64,000 nucleotides of DNA from positions 1 to 64,000 of the forward strand of contig CANMCD010000014.1 in NCBI GenBank assembly GCA_947496185.1, given 5' to 3'. The DNA is from an uncultured Tenacibaculum sp. (lineage in GTDB: Bacteria > Bacteroidota > Bacteroidia > Flavobacteriales > Flavobacteriaceae). Position numbers and translations under genes: made by a program. A model generated the notes under the pieces. The model saw nothing but the letters and a program-made list of their open reading frames with translations, did no database searches and was not told the origin of the DNA. This document shows, one piece after another, positions 1 through 8,236 of this stretch (within the stretch, counting starts at the first letter, position 1; every line of letters begins with the position of its first letter).

Positions 1-831
1 ACTGACCTTTCTGTATCGGGTGGAAACAACTCTGTACTAGAAAATGTAACCCTGAATATTAATGACAATGCTGTAACAGTTAATAAAATAGCTGATAATG
101 CTGTTGAAACTAATAAAATAGCTGACGATGCCGTAGAGGCTTCGAAGATTAATCCTAATGTTGCTGGACAAGGGCTTACTCAAGATTCAAACGGTGCACT
201 TGCTGTGGACATTACAAATATTACAGGGGACGGTAGTATTACCTCTACTGACCTTTCTGTATCAGGTGGAAACAACTCAGTACTAGAAAATGTAACCCTG
301 AATATTAAAGACGATGCAGTAACTCGTGAGAAGATCAACCCTAATGTGGCAGGTAATGGTCTTACACAAAATACTAATGGAGCATTAGAAGTAGAAGTTG
401 CTAGTCAAAATGGTACATCTTTAACAAGCAATGCTAGTGGAGCACTGCAAATAACTGGACCAAGAATAGTTGCTGCTGGTAAAGTAGCTGGTAATGGTAC
501 TCCAGCAAAAATTTATGGAGCAAGAGTAGAAAAACTTACAACTAATAACGGTGGTGGTGGTACCGAAGGAGATTACCAAATCATATTTGTAGACCCTTCT
601 ACTGGAACTGATATTAACCTTTCTGACGCACACTACATAATACAGCTTAGTCATATGGATTGTGGTGGTGATTGCCCAGGCAATTCAGGTACAGATTATG
701 ACGACCCTGGTATTAGTTATTACGATCAAACAACTTCTGGATTTAAAATAAATATTGGAGACAGCGATAATGGTGGCGGTCAAAAAGATGATATTGATTT
801 AGAATTTATGTTTACGGTAATTGACTTTTAA
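1..831 (+). CDS. Repeat-rich surface protein, 3' part only (5' end outside window)
   Basis: The reading frame is open from base 1 to the stop at 829-831, so this is the C-terminal 276 residues of a longer protein; a GTG at 205 is internal and not the start. The visible part holds two copies of a block of about 82 residues beginning TDLSVSGGNN (bases 1 and 247, period 246 bp). It also has a short 10-residue repeat of the type NKIADNAVET near residues 26-47. The last 130 residues are unique and rich in Gly, Asp and Asn. Such DNAV/KIAD repeats are seen in tail-fibre-like and secreted repeat proteins of Bacteroidota. I do not recognise a specific function. A hairpin follows at 853-884. Confidence 0.75.
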   Translation, partial: TDLSVSGGNNSVLENVTLNINDNAVTVNKIADNAVETNKIADDAVEASKINPNVAGQGLTQDSNGALAVDITNITGDGSITSTDLSVSGGNNSVLENVTLNIKDDAVTREKINPNVAGNGLTQNTNGALEVEVASQNGTSLTSNASGALQITGPRIVAAGKVAGNGTPAKIYGARVEKLTTNNGGGGTEGDYQIIFVDPSTGTDINLSDAHYIIQLSHMDCGGDCPGNSGTDYDDPGISYYDQTTSGFKINIGDSDNGGGQKDDIDLEFMFTVIDF

Positions 832-852
832 TTAAATATTCTTATAAATCAT

Positions 853-884
853 AACTATGCTACGACTAACCACGTAGCATAGTT
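853..884 (+). terminator. Hairpin after the repeat protein gene
   Basis: Perfect 12-bp inverted repeat (AACTATGCTACG and its complement) with an 8-base loop, 22 bases after the stop codon. The following bases are not a strong T run, so termination is inferred from position and stem quality. Confidence 0.6.
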
Positions 885-950
885 TCCACATAAAAACTCT
901 CTACTGCTATTAATGATTATATAGACAAACATATATCAAATAGCAGAAAA

Positions 951-1817
951 ATGAAATACCTTTCAATTTGTATATTATTTTACCTCCTTCCCTATTCCTT
1001 AACCGCTCAAATAGATGCAGAATCTTTAATGCTTATTCCTAGTGTTACAGATAACTCTGAAATGAATGGGGTTGTTAACCCTAACGAAGGTGCTTTCCTT
1101 TACAACCTTTCAGACAAAAATATGTACTATTACAATGGAACTGTTTGGTCTCCTTTTTCAACAAGCTCCTCAAACTTCTATGATAATGATGGAATATTAT
1201 CGGGTAGTAGAACAATTGATGGTGGAAATAACAACCTAATTTTTAACAGAATTAATTCTTATCAACTTTTTACTAATAATGCAATTCAAATATTTCCTAC
1301 AGGTGCATTACAAATAGGTTCTACAGGAAATATTACTCAAATTTCTGGTGCTACAGGGTTATCTTTAACAGCAACAACCAATGGGATAACACTTAATAGT
1401 AGCACTATTTTAAATAATAATCTATCCGTAACAGGAAGTTATTCTGATAGTAATGGAAATGCAGGAGCAAGTGGACAAATACTAACCTCTACAGGAAGTG
1501 GTACAGAATGGAAAAACAATTATTCAGCAACAGTTGAAAACAAAACCAATAATTATACATTAACCATTGATGACAATGGAAAAGTGTTGACCTTTGATAG
1601 TACTTCAAACCTAACCCTAACCGTTCCAAATGGACTGCCTATAGGATTCAATATAAGTATATATCAGATAAACACAGGGTCAGTAACCGTAGCGGGAAGT
1701 GGTTCAACTATACTAAATAGACTTTCTCGCTTTACTACAGCAGGACAAAATGCTGGTGCTGGTCTAGTTTCGACTAGTTCAAATAATTTTCATCTAACTG
1801 GAGATCTAAAAAGATAA
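951..1817 (+). CDS. Secreted tail-fibre-like protein of unknown function
   Basis: 288 residues with a clear signal peptide (about residues 1-19, cleavage after SLTAQ). The first part carries the phrase MYYYNGTVWSPFS, common in flavobacterial secreted proteins that describe an outer fibre or collagen-like region. The middle has fibre-like text (SGQILTSTGSGTEWKN, near residue 175) and a C-terminal part predicted to be beta-rich. No catalytic motif or T9SS sorting domain is obvious. The next gene starts 5 bases after its stop, so the two are probably co-transcribed and the products may act together at the cell surface. Function not recognised. Confidence 0.7.
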   Translation: MKYLSICILFYLLPYSLTAQIDAESLMLIPSVTDNSEMNGVVNPNEGAFLYNLSDKNMYYYNGTVWSPFSTSSSNFYDNDGILSGSRTIDGGNNNLIFNRINSYQLFTNNAIQIFPTGALQIGSTGNITQISGATGLSLTATTNGITLNSSTILNNNLSVTGSYSDSNGNAGASGQILTSTGSGTEWKNNYSATVENKTNNYTLTIDDNGKVLTFDSTSNLTLTVPNGLPIGFNISIYQINTGSVTVAGSGSTILNRLSRFTTAGQNAGAGLVSTSSNNFHLTGDLKR

Positions 1818-1822
1818 TACTG

Positions 1823-2728
1823 ATGAGGAAAAAAATAGTTTTTATGATAATTCATATACTGGGAATGTTCACAGGCTATACTCAAATTAGTGTTCTTCAT
1901 CACTTCCCTACCATGACTCCAAGTCATATTTTAGATGAAAAATTAACCGATATTAGTTTTGCCTTTTCGATGCGAGTTTTAGAAAGTAATTATAACGGTC
2001 CAATAATACGGCTTAGAAGAGCGAGTGATAATGCTGAACAAGATTTTGGTTGGAGTGATAATGACATTGTTGATGTTAATGCTATTGATACATGGAGAGC
2101 TGGAAGTAACGTATATGTACATACTTGGTATGATCAAAGTGGTTTAAACAGAAATGCAATACAAACCACTACCTCAAGACAGCCAAGGTTTTATCCTGAC
2201 ATTAATGCTCCTTATTTTCAAGGTGATGGATCAAATGATTATTTAGAAATATTTACACCTAATGGTATTCAAGATGTTACCAATGCGGGTAATCAAGGTA
2301 CAGTCATTACGATTGCTAGGTCAACAAGAAAAAACCAACACTCCTTTGGGGTTCTTATAAATCGTAATCGATGGTCCTCACATATAAACTGGGGAAATTC
2401 CAATCTATACTTTGACCCAGGTATTTGTTGTAACTCAACGCGATACTTTAATAATACTGCTAACCTAAATGTATGGGACCTATATACATTCATTAAGACA
2501 AATACGAATGCCATTGCTAGATCAGGAGGTACTCAAAGATTTAACGGAGCTCATACTACAGGTAGGTGTACTATAACCGAAAATTTTGCTATTTGTTGGG
2601 CAAAAGGAAATGGTACTGGTAATTATTCTAATACTGGATTTAGAGAGTTCATTATGTATAAAACAGATATAGATCCCTCCCAATACCAAGAAATCGAGAA
2701 TAATTCGATTACCTTTTGGGGGCTATAA
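1823..2728 (+). CDS. Secreted protein with GH54-like (arabinofuranosidase B catalytic) beta-sandwich
   Basis: 301 residues with an N-terminal signal peptide (about 1-20, ending GYTQ). Residues about 47-125 carry hallmarks of the alpha-L-arabinofuranosidase B catalytic family: an AFSMRVL...YNGPIIRLRRASDNAEQDFG stretch and the block HTWYDQSGLNRNAIQ. The rest reads as a concanavalin/LamG-like sandwich (GDGSNDYLEI, FREFIMYK). In Bacteroidota this fold is often used for binding as well as cleavage, so enzymatic activity is not assured. It lies 5 bases behind the preceding secreted fibre-like gene, which suggests a two-gene unit. No carbohydrate-binding AbfB tail is present, and no sorting domain is seen. 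Confidence 0.65.
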   Translation: MRKKIVFMIIHILGMFTGYTQISVLHHFPTMTPSHILDEKLTDISFAFSMRVLESNYNGPIIRLRRASDNAEQDFGWSDNDIVDVNAIDTWRAGSNVYVHTWYDQSGLNRNAIQTTTSRQPRFYPDINAPYFQGDGSNDYLEIFTPNGIQDVTNAGNQGTVITIARSTRKNQHSFGVLINRNRWSSHINWGNSNLYFDPGICCNSTRYFNNTANLNVWDLYTFIKTNTNAIARSGGTQRFNGAHTTGRCTITENFAICWAKGNGTGNYSNTGFREFIMYKTDIDPSQYQEIENNSITFWGL

Positions 2729-3072
2729 CCGACTACTTAACAAACACCTGTGTATTAAATCGATATTTATAAGCTATTCATCGAAATCCACAGGTATTGC
2801 AAGTAGATAATAAATACTTTTAATGTGTAATACAATAGAAAAAATAAGTTTTTCAAATTGTTTTAAATATTTTGATTTCACTATTATCAAAAGAGTTTTA
2901 CAACAATAATTGTTTTTAATAAGTAGTTGAAAACTCTTGACTTTAACAAGAAAGAATTGATAAAAAAATCAATACATTTGTGATCATTACAAAAAAAAAT
3001 ACATTATTTGTATTAATCAACAAAACTAAGTATTACAACTAATATTTAAATAACTATATAATACGAGGATAT
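2729..3072. other. Intergenic region, 344 bp
   Basis: AT-rich spacer. A weak 7-bp inverted repeat (ACCTGTG at 2746-2752, complement at 2789-2795) lies just behind the preceding gene and could be a poor terminator. A Bacteroidota-type promoter box lies at 2973-2980. No ORF or RNA gene is recognised. Confidence 0.5.
2973..2980 (+). promoter_or_regulatory. Putative -7 promoter element TACATTTG
   Basis: Matches the Bacteroidota TAnnTTTG box about 93 bases before the ATG of the T9SS type B gene. A TTG lies upstream at 2957-2959, closer than the usual ~20-base spacing, so the -33 element is doubtful. Confidence 0.4.
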
Positions 3073-3073
3073 T

Positions 3074-4234
3074 ATGAAAATTTTTATTTACATATCGGCT
3101 TTTCTCGTGACTAATGCAATAAATGCACAGTCTGCTTTTCATAACTTCGGTGAAATGAAAATGCATACAAACTCAAAAGTTGGTTTCCATACAGATTTCA
3201 TCAACGATGGAATACTGGATAATAATAATCAAGGAACAACTGGCTTTTATAGCGATAACGAAATCAGAAGTATTTCTGGAAACAACAGAGCTATCTTTAA
3301 CAATATTGAAATTGATGTAGTAAATGATATAGAACTATATACTTCTATCGGTATTGAAAATGATTTAAACTTTATTAGCGGTAAAGTTTTTACGCCACGT
3401 AATGGAACAAATGTTTCTTTAGATTATATAAATCACAATATTTATGCTGGTGAAGGTAACCTAACCCATGTTGATGGATATACTTCTGTAATTGGTTCAA
3501 GTCAGTTTTCTTTTCCTGTTGGAGATGATAACAGAATAAGGCCTATGGTAATTACAACTGCCTCACTAGATACTGAATTTATTGGAGCTTACTATTTTAT
3601 AAACCCAAACACACCTCCAAGTCACTTTACACAAGCTTTTACTACTTCAGAAAAGCATGCGTCAATTAATAACGTAAGTACTTATGAATTTTGGAATTTA
3701 CACGGTACTGGTCAGACAACAGTTAATTTAACTTGGGACAATAATAGTGGTTTAACAACAATTGTTGATGATATTAATAATCTTATTGTAGTTGGATGGA
3801 GCAAACAACACAATAAATGGATTAACCTTGGTAATAGTGCTATCTACGGTAATATTACTACGGGAAGTATCACTTCAAGTCAATTCACGCCCAATGATTA
3901 TGAAATAATTACTATTGGGTCGAAACATTCTGATACAAGCCTTACCAATGTAAATCTTATTTTCACTCCAAACGGTGATGAGCATAACAATACCCTGACT
4001 TTTGATAATCTTGATGATTATGAAAACAATCGTCTTACCGTATACAATAGGTGGGGAAATGTAGTGTATAATATTGAAAATTACCAAAATGATTGGAAAG
4101 GAAACTCAAATGGAAGAGCTACCTTAAGCAAAGACGAAGATTTACCAGAAGGTACATACTTTTATACGCTTGAGCTTGGCAATAACGGTAAATTAACTAA
4201 AAACAATAAAGGTTGGATCTATATTCACCGATAA
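3074..4234 (+). CDS. T9SS type B sorting domain-containing secreted protein
   Basis: 386 residues with a signal peptide (about 1-18, ending NAINAQ). The body is a beta-rich passenger with no recognised enzyme motif. The last ~90 residues are the gliding-motility-associated C-terminal (CHU_C / type B sorting) domain: the block LIFTPNGDEHNNTLTF, then LTVYNRWGNVVY, EGTYFYTLEL and the end KGWIYIHR. This domain directs export through the type IX secretion system and surface anchoring. The gene stands alone with a 340-bp upstream spacer and faces the DinB-like gene convergently, 15 bp apart. Confidence 0.85.
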   Translation: MKIFIYISAFLVTNAINAQSAFHNFGEMKMHTNSKVGFHTDFINDGILDNNNQGTTGFYSDNEIRSISGNNRAIFNNIEIDVVNDIELYTSIGIENDLNFISGKVFTPRNGTNVSLDYINHNIYAGEGNLTHVDGYTSVIGSSQFSFPVGDDNRIRPMVITTASLDTEFIGAYYFINPNTPPSHFTQAFTTSEKHASINNVSTYEFWNLHGTGQTTVNLTWDNNSGLTTIVDDINNLIVVGWSKQHNKWINLGNSAIYGNITTGSITSSQFTPNDYEIITIGSKHSDTSLTNVNLIFTPNGDEHNNTLTFDNLDDYENNRLTVYNRWGNVVYNIENYQNDWKGNSNGRATLSKDEDLPEGTYFYTLELGNNGKLTKNNKGWIYIHR

Positions 4235-4249
4235 AAAGTTCTGTAAGAT

Positions 4250-4732
4250 TTAACTTTTCTGTGTAGTGGGATTGAACCCAAAATCAGTATCGGGTAAGTC
4301 TACTCCTAATTGATGTATAATGTATCCCACACTGGCATAGTGATGTATTGCATGACTGTGTGCTTGAATTAATATACCTCCCAAAGTACTTTTGGTAGTT
4401 ACCTTACCCAACCCTAGATCATCTGTGATAAAAACTTCTTGATTAAAGTTATTTTGTTTTAAACTTGAAAGATTTACTAATACCTCATTAAAGTACTTTA
4501 TCCCTTCATTTACTTTTTCTTCTGCTAAAGAGTTCCTTCTTCTAGAGGATAAATCAATATTATGATCATCAATCCCATCGAAAACACAAGTAAACATATC
4601 TAAAACATGTCTCATATGAGTACCTATACTAGAATGGTAAGGCGCTACTGATTTGTCTCTATAAACATGATCTGAAATATTATTCAACAATTTAACACCT
4701 CTTTTGAGGTTCATATCAATAGCGTCAATCAT
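4250..4732 (-). CDS. DinB-like four-helix bundle protein
   Basis: 160 residues. The pattern fits the DinB/YfiT-like putative metalloenzyme fold: an N-terminal helix, a His-containing second helix (SSIGTHMRHVLDMF, His39 and His42) and a late helix with His residues (QAHSHAIHHYASVGYIIHQLG). The His residues would bind a metal. Members act in varied small-thiol-dependent reactions, so no specific substrate can be named. It has its own divergent upstream spacer toward the secreted gene at 4932. Confidence 0.7.
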   Translation of the reverse strand: MIDAIDMNLKRGVKLLNNISDHVYRDKSVAPYHSSIGTHMRHVLDMFTCVFDGIDDHNIDLSSRRRNSLAEEKVNEGIKYFNEVLVNLSSLKQNNFNQEVFITDDLGLGKVTTKSTLGGILIQAHSHAIHHYASVGYIIHQLGVDLPDTDFGFNPTTQKS

Positions 4733-4844
4733 TACTTCATTTTTAATTCTAAACTTATTTTATAAATATAAGTTATTTTACGCCTAATCAATAATTATTT
4801 TACATTTTAACCAATAATATTCAAAATAAAAACAAATACAATAA

Positions 4845-4852
4845 TACTTTTG
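4845..4852 (+). promoter_or_regulatory. Putative -7 promoter element TACTTTTG
   Basis: Exact match to TAnnTTTG, 79 bases before the ATG at 4932. No clear TTG box at the expected distance upstream. Confidence 0.4.
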
Positions 4853-4931
4853 GCATGCATTTTGGTTTTAATAGTGTAATGCGGAAGCTGAAAAGCATAA
4901 CAGAGTAGGCATAACCCTAAAGTGAGCAATT

Positions 4932-5615
4932 ATGAAAAAAGGGATATTTTTATTAGTAATAATTATGGCTTTTTCTCCAATAAAAGCTAACAATCAAACA
5001 AATTTAAATATTGGGGTTAATAATTATTTAGACAACTCCATTACATTTTATGAGAGAGGAGTTCGATTCCATGTGTTTTTAAATGGTGATTTTGATTTTA
5101 ACACACATACTAGAAGATTGAGATATTCTAGTAATAGAGGCGTAAGAATCGATAGAGATTACCATGGAAAAATTAGACGTATCGGCAATGTATTTATAAA
5201 CTATGATTATAGAGGAAATGTGGCCAGAATAGGTAATGTTTTTATGAGTTATAGAAGTGGTACATTAGTGAGAGTTGGAAACTTACGTATTAGCTACAAC
5301 AGGTGGGGAGAGCCTTATTTTACAGGAAGTGTAAAAGGTTATCAATATGGTACCTGTGATTATGGTACAAATGTAAATATAGGAGTAGTATACGACTATA
5401 ATGACCAGTACTTCTATAGAAGAGATTTTAGAAATAATTATCATCAATTTAAAGAAGATTCAGATTTCTATTATTATAGACTTGCTCCTAATGTCAAAAA
5501 GGGAAAGCGAAGTAATATTATCCGAAGAAGAAAAAATAGAAGAACCCAAGACAATACGTATTACTACAAAAATAATGCTGAACGAGAATATAGAAAATCT
5601 CGAAGAAGTGAATAA
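4932..5615 (+). CDS. Secreted basic repeat protein of unknown function
   Basis: 227 residues with a signal peptide (about 1-20, ending PIKA). The central part repeats a short beta-strand unit of the form RRIGNVFINYDYRGN / ARIGNVFMSYRSG / VRVGNLRISYNRWG (residues ~76-130). The C-terminal quarter is strongly basic and Tyr-rich. Proteins of this layout are common but uncharacterised in Flavobacteriaceae. No catalytic residues are recognised. It converges on rny with a shared hairpin between them. Confidence 0.7.
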   Translation: MKKGIFLLVIIMAFSPIKANNQTNLNIGVNNYLDNSITFYERGVRFHVFLNGDFDFNTHTRRLRYSSNRGVRIDRDYHGKIRRIGNVFINYDYRGNVARIGNVFMSYRSGTLVRVGNLRISYNRWGEPYFTGSVKGYQYGTCDYGTNVNIGVVYDYNDQYFYRRDFRNNYHQFKEDSDFYYYRLAPNVKKGKRSNIIRRRKNRRTQDNTYYYKNNAEREYRKSRRSE

Positions 5616-5660
5616 ACAATCTCCAATAGTTATTTACTCAGAAATAGTATATAAAAAATA

Positions 5661-5685
5661 GAGGCTGTCCAAAAAAGACAGCCTC
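5661..5685 (-). terminator. Rho-independent terminator for rny
   Basis: Nine-bp perfect stem (GAGGCTGTC and complement) with a 7-base loop. On the minus strand it is followed by TATTTTTTAT, so it best serves rny; the plus-strand gene may share it. Confidence 0.8.
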
Positions 5686-5716
5686 TATTAACAATATATG
5701 GTATATAACTAAAGTG

Positions 5717-7282
5717 TTATTTCGCTACGTTTACAGCTCTTGTTTCTCTTATTACCGTTACCTTAACTTGCCCCGGATATGTCATATCTGTTTGAATTTT
5801 TTGAGAAATATTAAATGATAATTCAGCTGCTTTGGTATCATTTACTTTGGCACTTTCTACCATGACACGTAATTCTCTACCCGCTTGAATAGCATATGCT
5901 TTTTGTACACCATTAAAACCAAAAGCAATATCTTCTAAATCTTTCAAACGTTGAATATAACTATCTAAAACTTGGCGTCTTGCTCCCGGGCGTGCACCAG
6001 AAATAGCATCACAAACCTGAACAATTGGTGCTAATAGAGTTTTCATTTCAATCTCATCATGGTGAGCCCCAATAGCATTACATACGTCAGCTTTTTCTCC
6101 GTATTTTTCTGCCCATTGCATTCCTAAAATAGCATGTGGAATTTCACTTTCGGTTTCTGGTACTTTTCCGATATCATGAAGTAACCCAGCTCTCTTAGCC
6201 GCCTTAGCATTAAGTCCCATTTCTGCAGCCATAATTCCACAAAGATTTGCAACTTCACGTGAATGTTGTAATAAATTTTGCCCGTATGATGAACGATATT
6301 TCATTCTTCCTACAGTTTTTATTAGTTCTGGGTGTAAACCATGAATCCCTAGATCGATGACAGTACGCTTACCTACTTCAATAATTTCTTGATTAATTTG
6401 TTTTTCGGTCTTTCTAACAATTTCTTCAATCCTTGCAGGATGTATTCTACCGTCCGTAACAAGCTTGTGCATCGAAAGTCTAGCAATTTCTCTTCTTACT
6501 GGATCAAAACAAGATAATATAATGGCTTCTGGTGTATCATCTACAATAATTTCAACGCCTGTAGCTGATTCTAATGCACGTATATTTCTTCCTTCTCTAC
6601 CAATAATTCTACCTTTCACATCATCAGATTCCAAATTAAAAACTGACACACAGTTTTCAATAGCCTGCTCTACTCCTACTCGTTGAATTGTATTTAGAAC
6701 TACTTTACGAGCCTCTTGTTGCGCTGTCATTTTTGCTTCTTCAATAGTATCTTGAATAAATGTCATCGCATCGGCTTTAGCATCTTCCTTCAAAGAAGCA
6801 ACCAGTTCTGTTTTAGCCTCATCAGCTGAAAAACCAGAAATTTGTTCAAGCATATCTACATGACGCTTATGCACCTTATCAACTTCAGCTCTTTTCTTAT
6901 CCAAAAGATCTGTTTTATGCTCATAATTTGCACTCTTTTTTTCGAGTTCTTTATTTAGTTTTTTATTTCTATCTAACTCTGAGGATACCTGACTTTCTTT
7001 ATCTCTTATACGTTTTTCAACATCAGACATTTTTTTCTCTCTTGACATAATCACTTTTTCATGGTCTGATTTTAATTCAATAAACTTTTCTTTTGCTTGT
7101 AAAATTTTATCTTTCTTAATAGCTTCTGCTGTTACTTTGGCTTCTTTTACAATGTTCTTCGCCTGCTTCTGTGTTTCTTGGATTAACTTATTCGCCTTAG
7201 ATTTCTCTAACATCTTAGCAATAATAAACCCTATTGCTAAACCTATAATTCCTGCTAATACAGGAAATAATACTCCTTCCAT
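5717..7282 (-). CDS. rny: Ribonuclease Y (membrane-anchored endoribonuclease)
   Basis: 521 residues, the usual family length. An N-terminal membrane helix (residues 3-23) is followed by a long charged coiled coil (about 25-200), a KH RNA-binding domain ([11 protein letters not shown] at 224-234) and an HD metal-dependent phosphodiesterase domain with the motif HDIG (His369, Asp370). RNase Y makes initiating endonucleolytic cuts in mRNA decay at the inner face of the membrane. It lies downstream of zapA and the 6S-like RNA on the same strand. Confidence 0.95.
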   Translation of the reverse strand: MEGVLFPVLAGIIGLAIGFIIAKMLEKSKANKLIQETQKQAKNIVKEAKVTAEAIKKDKILQAKEKFIELKSDHEKVIMSREKKMSDVEKRIRDKESQVSSELDRNKKLNKELEKKSANYEHKTDLLDKKRAEVDKVHKRHVDMLEQISGFSADEAKTELVASLKEDAKADAMTFIQDTIEEAKMTAQQEARKVVLNTIQRVGVEQAIENCVSVFNLESDDVKGRIIGREGRNIRALESATGVEIIVDDTPEAIILSCFDPVRREIARLSMHKLVTDGRIHPARIEEIVRKTEKQINQEIIEVGKRTVIDLGIHGLHPELIKTVGRMKYRSSYGQNLLQHSREVANLCGIMAAEMGLNAKAAKRAGLLHDIGKVPETESEIPHAILGMQWAEKYGEKADVCNAIGAHHDEIEMKTLLAPIVQVCDAISGARPGARRQVLDSYIQRLKDLEDIAFGFNGVQKAYAIQAGRELRVMVESAKVNDTKAAELSFNISQKIQTDMTYPGQVKVTVIRETRAVNVAK

Positions 7283-7301
7283 AATTTTAATTTGAATGTA
7301 T

Positions 7302-7467
7302 AAAAAAAACCTACATCAATATGTTTTTATAAACTCCAAATAAACAGGTTTAGGACTAACTGATTGATCAAGAATCCAGAACGAAGCTGGCACACTTTAC
7401 TAATCATGACTTATCCTTTTTAATTTAATAGTGTTGAGTTTATTAAACTATGTATCAATGTAGGCAG
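7302..7467 (-). ncRNA. ssrS: 6S-like regulatory RNA (zapA-rny intergenic)
   Basis: The 218-bp zapA-rny spacer encodes on the minus strand a ~166-nt transcript whose ends pair. CCTACATTGATA (complement of 7453-7464) pairs over 12 bp, two of them G-U, with TATTGATGTAGG (complement of 7310-7321). Eight U residues (7302-7309) follow, as in a terminator. Inside is a second helix (ATAAACTC with GAGTTTAT), then a large open central region and a small CCAG/CTGG-capped hairpin. A long rod with a central bubble, this length and a zapA neighbour all fit 6S RNA, which binds RNA polymerase holoenzyme. It could instead be an elaborate zapA terminator. The identification is by structure and context, not by sequence search. 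Confidence 0.55.
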
Positions 7468-7500
7468 TAATATTAATATTATTGTATATTTTAAAGAACG

Positions 7501-7788
7501 TTATAACTGATCGTCTATTAGACTAACCAATTTTTGTATTTTATGTAATGCTTCCTCTCCCCGTTTCTCATCTTTAATAGAAGATATCTCCAATTTCGAT
7601 GCGTATTGTAAAGCACACATGGCTAAAACATCTTGTTTATCAGCTACTGCATAATTTTGCTCAAAAGTAGCTATCAATTCGTTAATGTGTTTGGCAGCCC
7701 TTCTTAGTCCTTGCTCTTCATCGGTATCCCTTACACTCAAAGGATATGTTCTACCAGCTATAATTACATTAACTTTTAATTTTTCCAT
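7501..7788 (-). CDS. zapA: Cell division protein ZapA
   Basis: 95 residues starting MEKLKVNVIIAGRTYPLSV, the typical ZapA N-terminus. A longer frame starts at 7806 but would overlap the upstream gene by 8 bp and add six unconserved residues, so I prefer 7788. The block DEEQGLRRAAKHINELI and the C-terminal helix (residues ~55-95) match the family. ZapA binds and bundles FtsZ at the division site. It forms an operon with the coiled-coil gene just upstream. Confidence 0.9.
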   Translation of the reverse strand: MEKLKVNVIIAGRTYPLSVRDTDEEQGLRRAAKHINELIATFEQNYAVADKQDVLAMCALQYASKLEISSIKDEKRGEEALHKIQKLVSLIDDQL

Positions 7789-7798
7789 GTAAAAAACT

Positions 7799-8089
7799 TT
7801 AAACATTTAAGAGCTCGATACATTTATCAATCTCTCTTATTAAAGCATTTATTTTGAGTTTTGTTTCTCTTGTATTTTGATTACTGCCCTCAATAGTTTT
7901 AGCGATCTTTAACAAATCATATTGCTCTTGCATGGTCTTCAACTCCTGCTCTTTCTCTTCTAATAAATGACTCATCCTAACATTTTCTTCGAGCAACAAC
8001 TTGTTTTCTTCCTTTAAAAACTCATAATTTGAAAGTAACTTTTCTAACTTACTTTCCATTAAATGAATTGCTTCTAGTATATTATTCAT
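7799..8089 (-). CDS. Small coiled-coil protein, probable ZapA partner
   Basis: 96 residues, nearly all predicted coiled coil (leucine-rich heptads from LMESKLEKLLSNYEFLKEEN through LLEEKEQELKTMQEQYDLL), with no signal peptide. It resembles ZapB-like division coiled coils in size and composition, and it lies 10 bp upstream of zapA in the same operon. By inference it takes part in FtsZ-ring organisation. Sequence similarity of coiled coils is a weak guide, so the role is tentative. Confidence 0.75.
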   Translation of the reverse strand: MNNILEAIHLMESKLEKLLSNYEFLKEENKLLLEENVRMSHLLEEKEQELKTMQEQYDLLKIAKTIEGSNQNTRETKLKINALIREIDKCIELLNV

Positions 8090-8202
8090 TTATTCTAGAG
8101 ACTAAAACTATTAGCACAAAGTTATTAATATTGATTAATTTAACAAAATTTTTACAACTTTTTAGTAAGCAGCTGTATCTCAAAAGATCAAGGTGTTTAT
8201 TA

Positions 8203-8219
8203 TATTTTTGCTAGTTTTG
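8203..8219 (+). promoter_or_regulatory. Two adjacent -7 type promoter boxes
   Basis: TATTTTTG (8203-8210) and TAGTTTTG (8212-8219) both match TAnnTTTG. They lie 18-34 bases before the TTG start of the M23 peptidase gene, implying a very short leader. Confidence 0.5.
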
Positions 8220-8236
8220 TGTAAACTGTAACCATT

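Noticed and set aside
6465-6686. Plus-strand ORF inside rny
   Set aside because: It lies opposite a conserved enzyme gene and has no features of its own, so it is a shadow frame.
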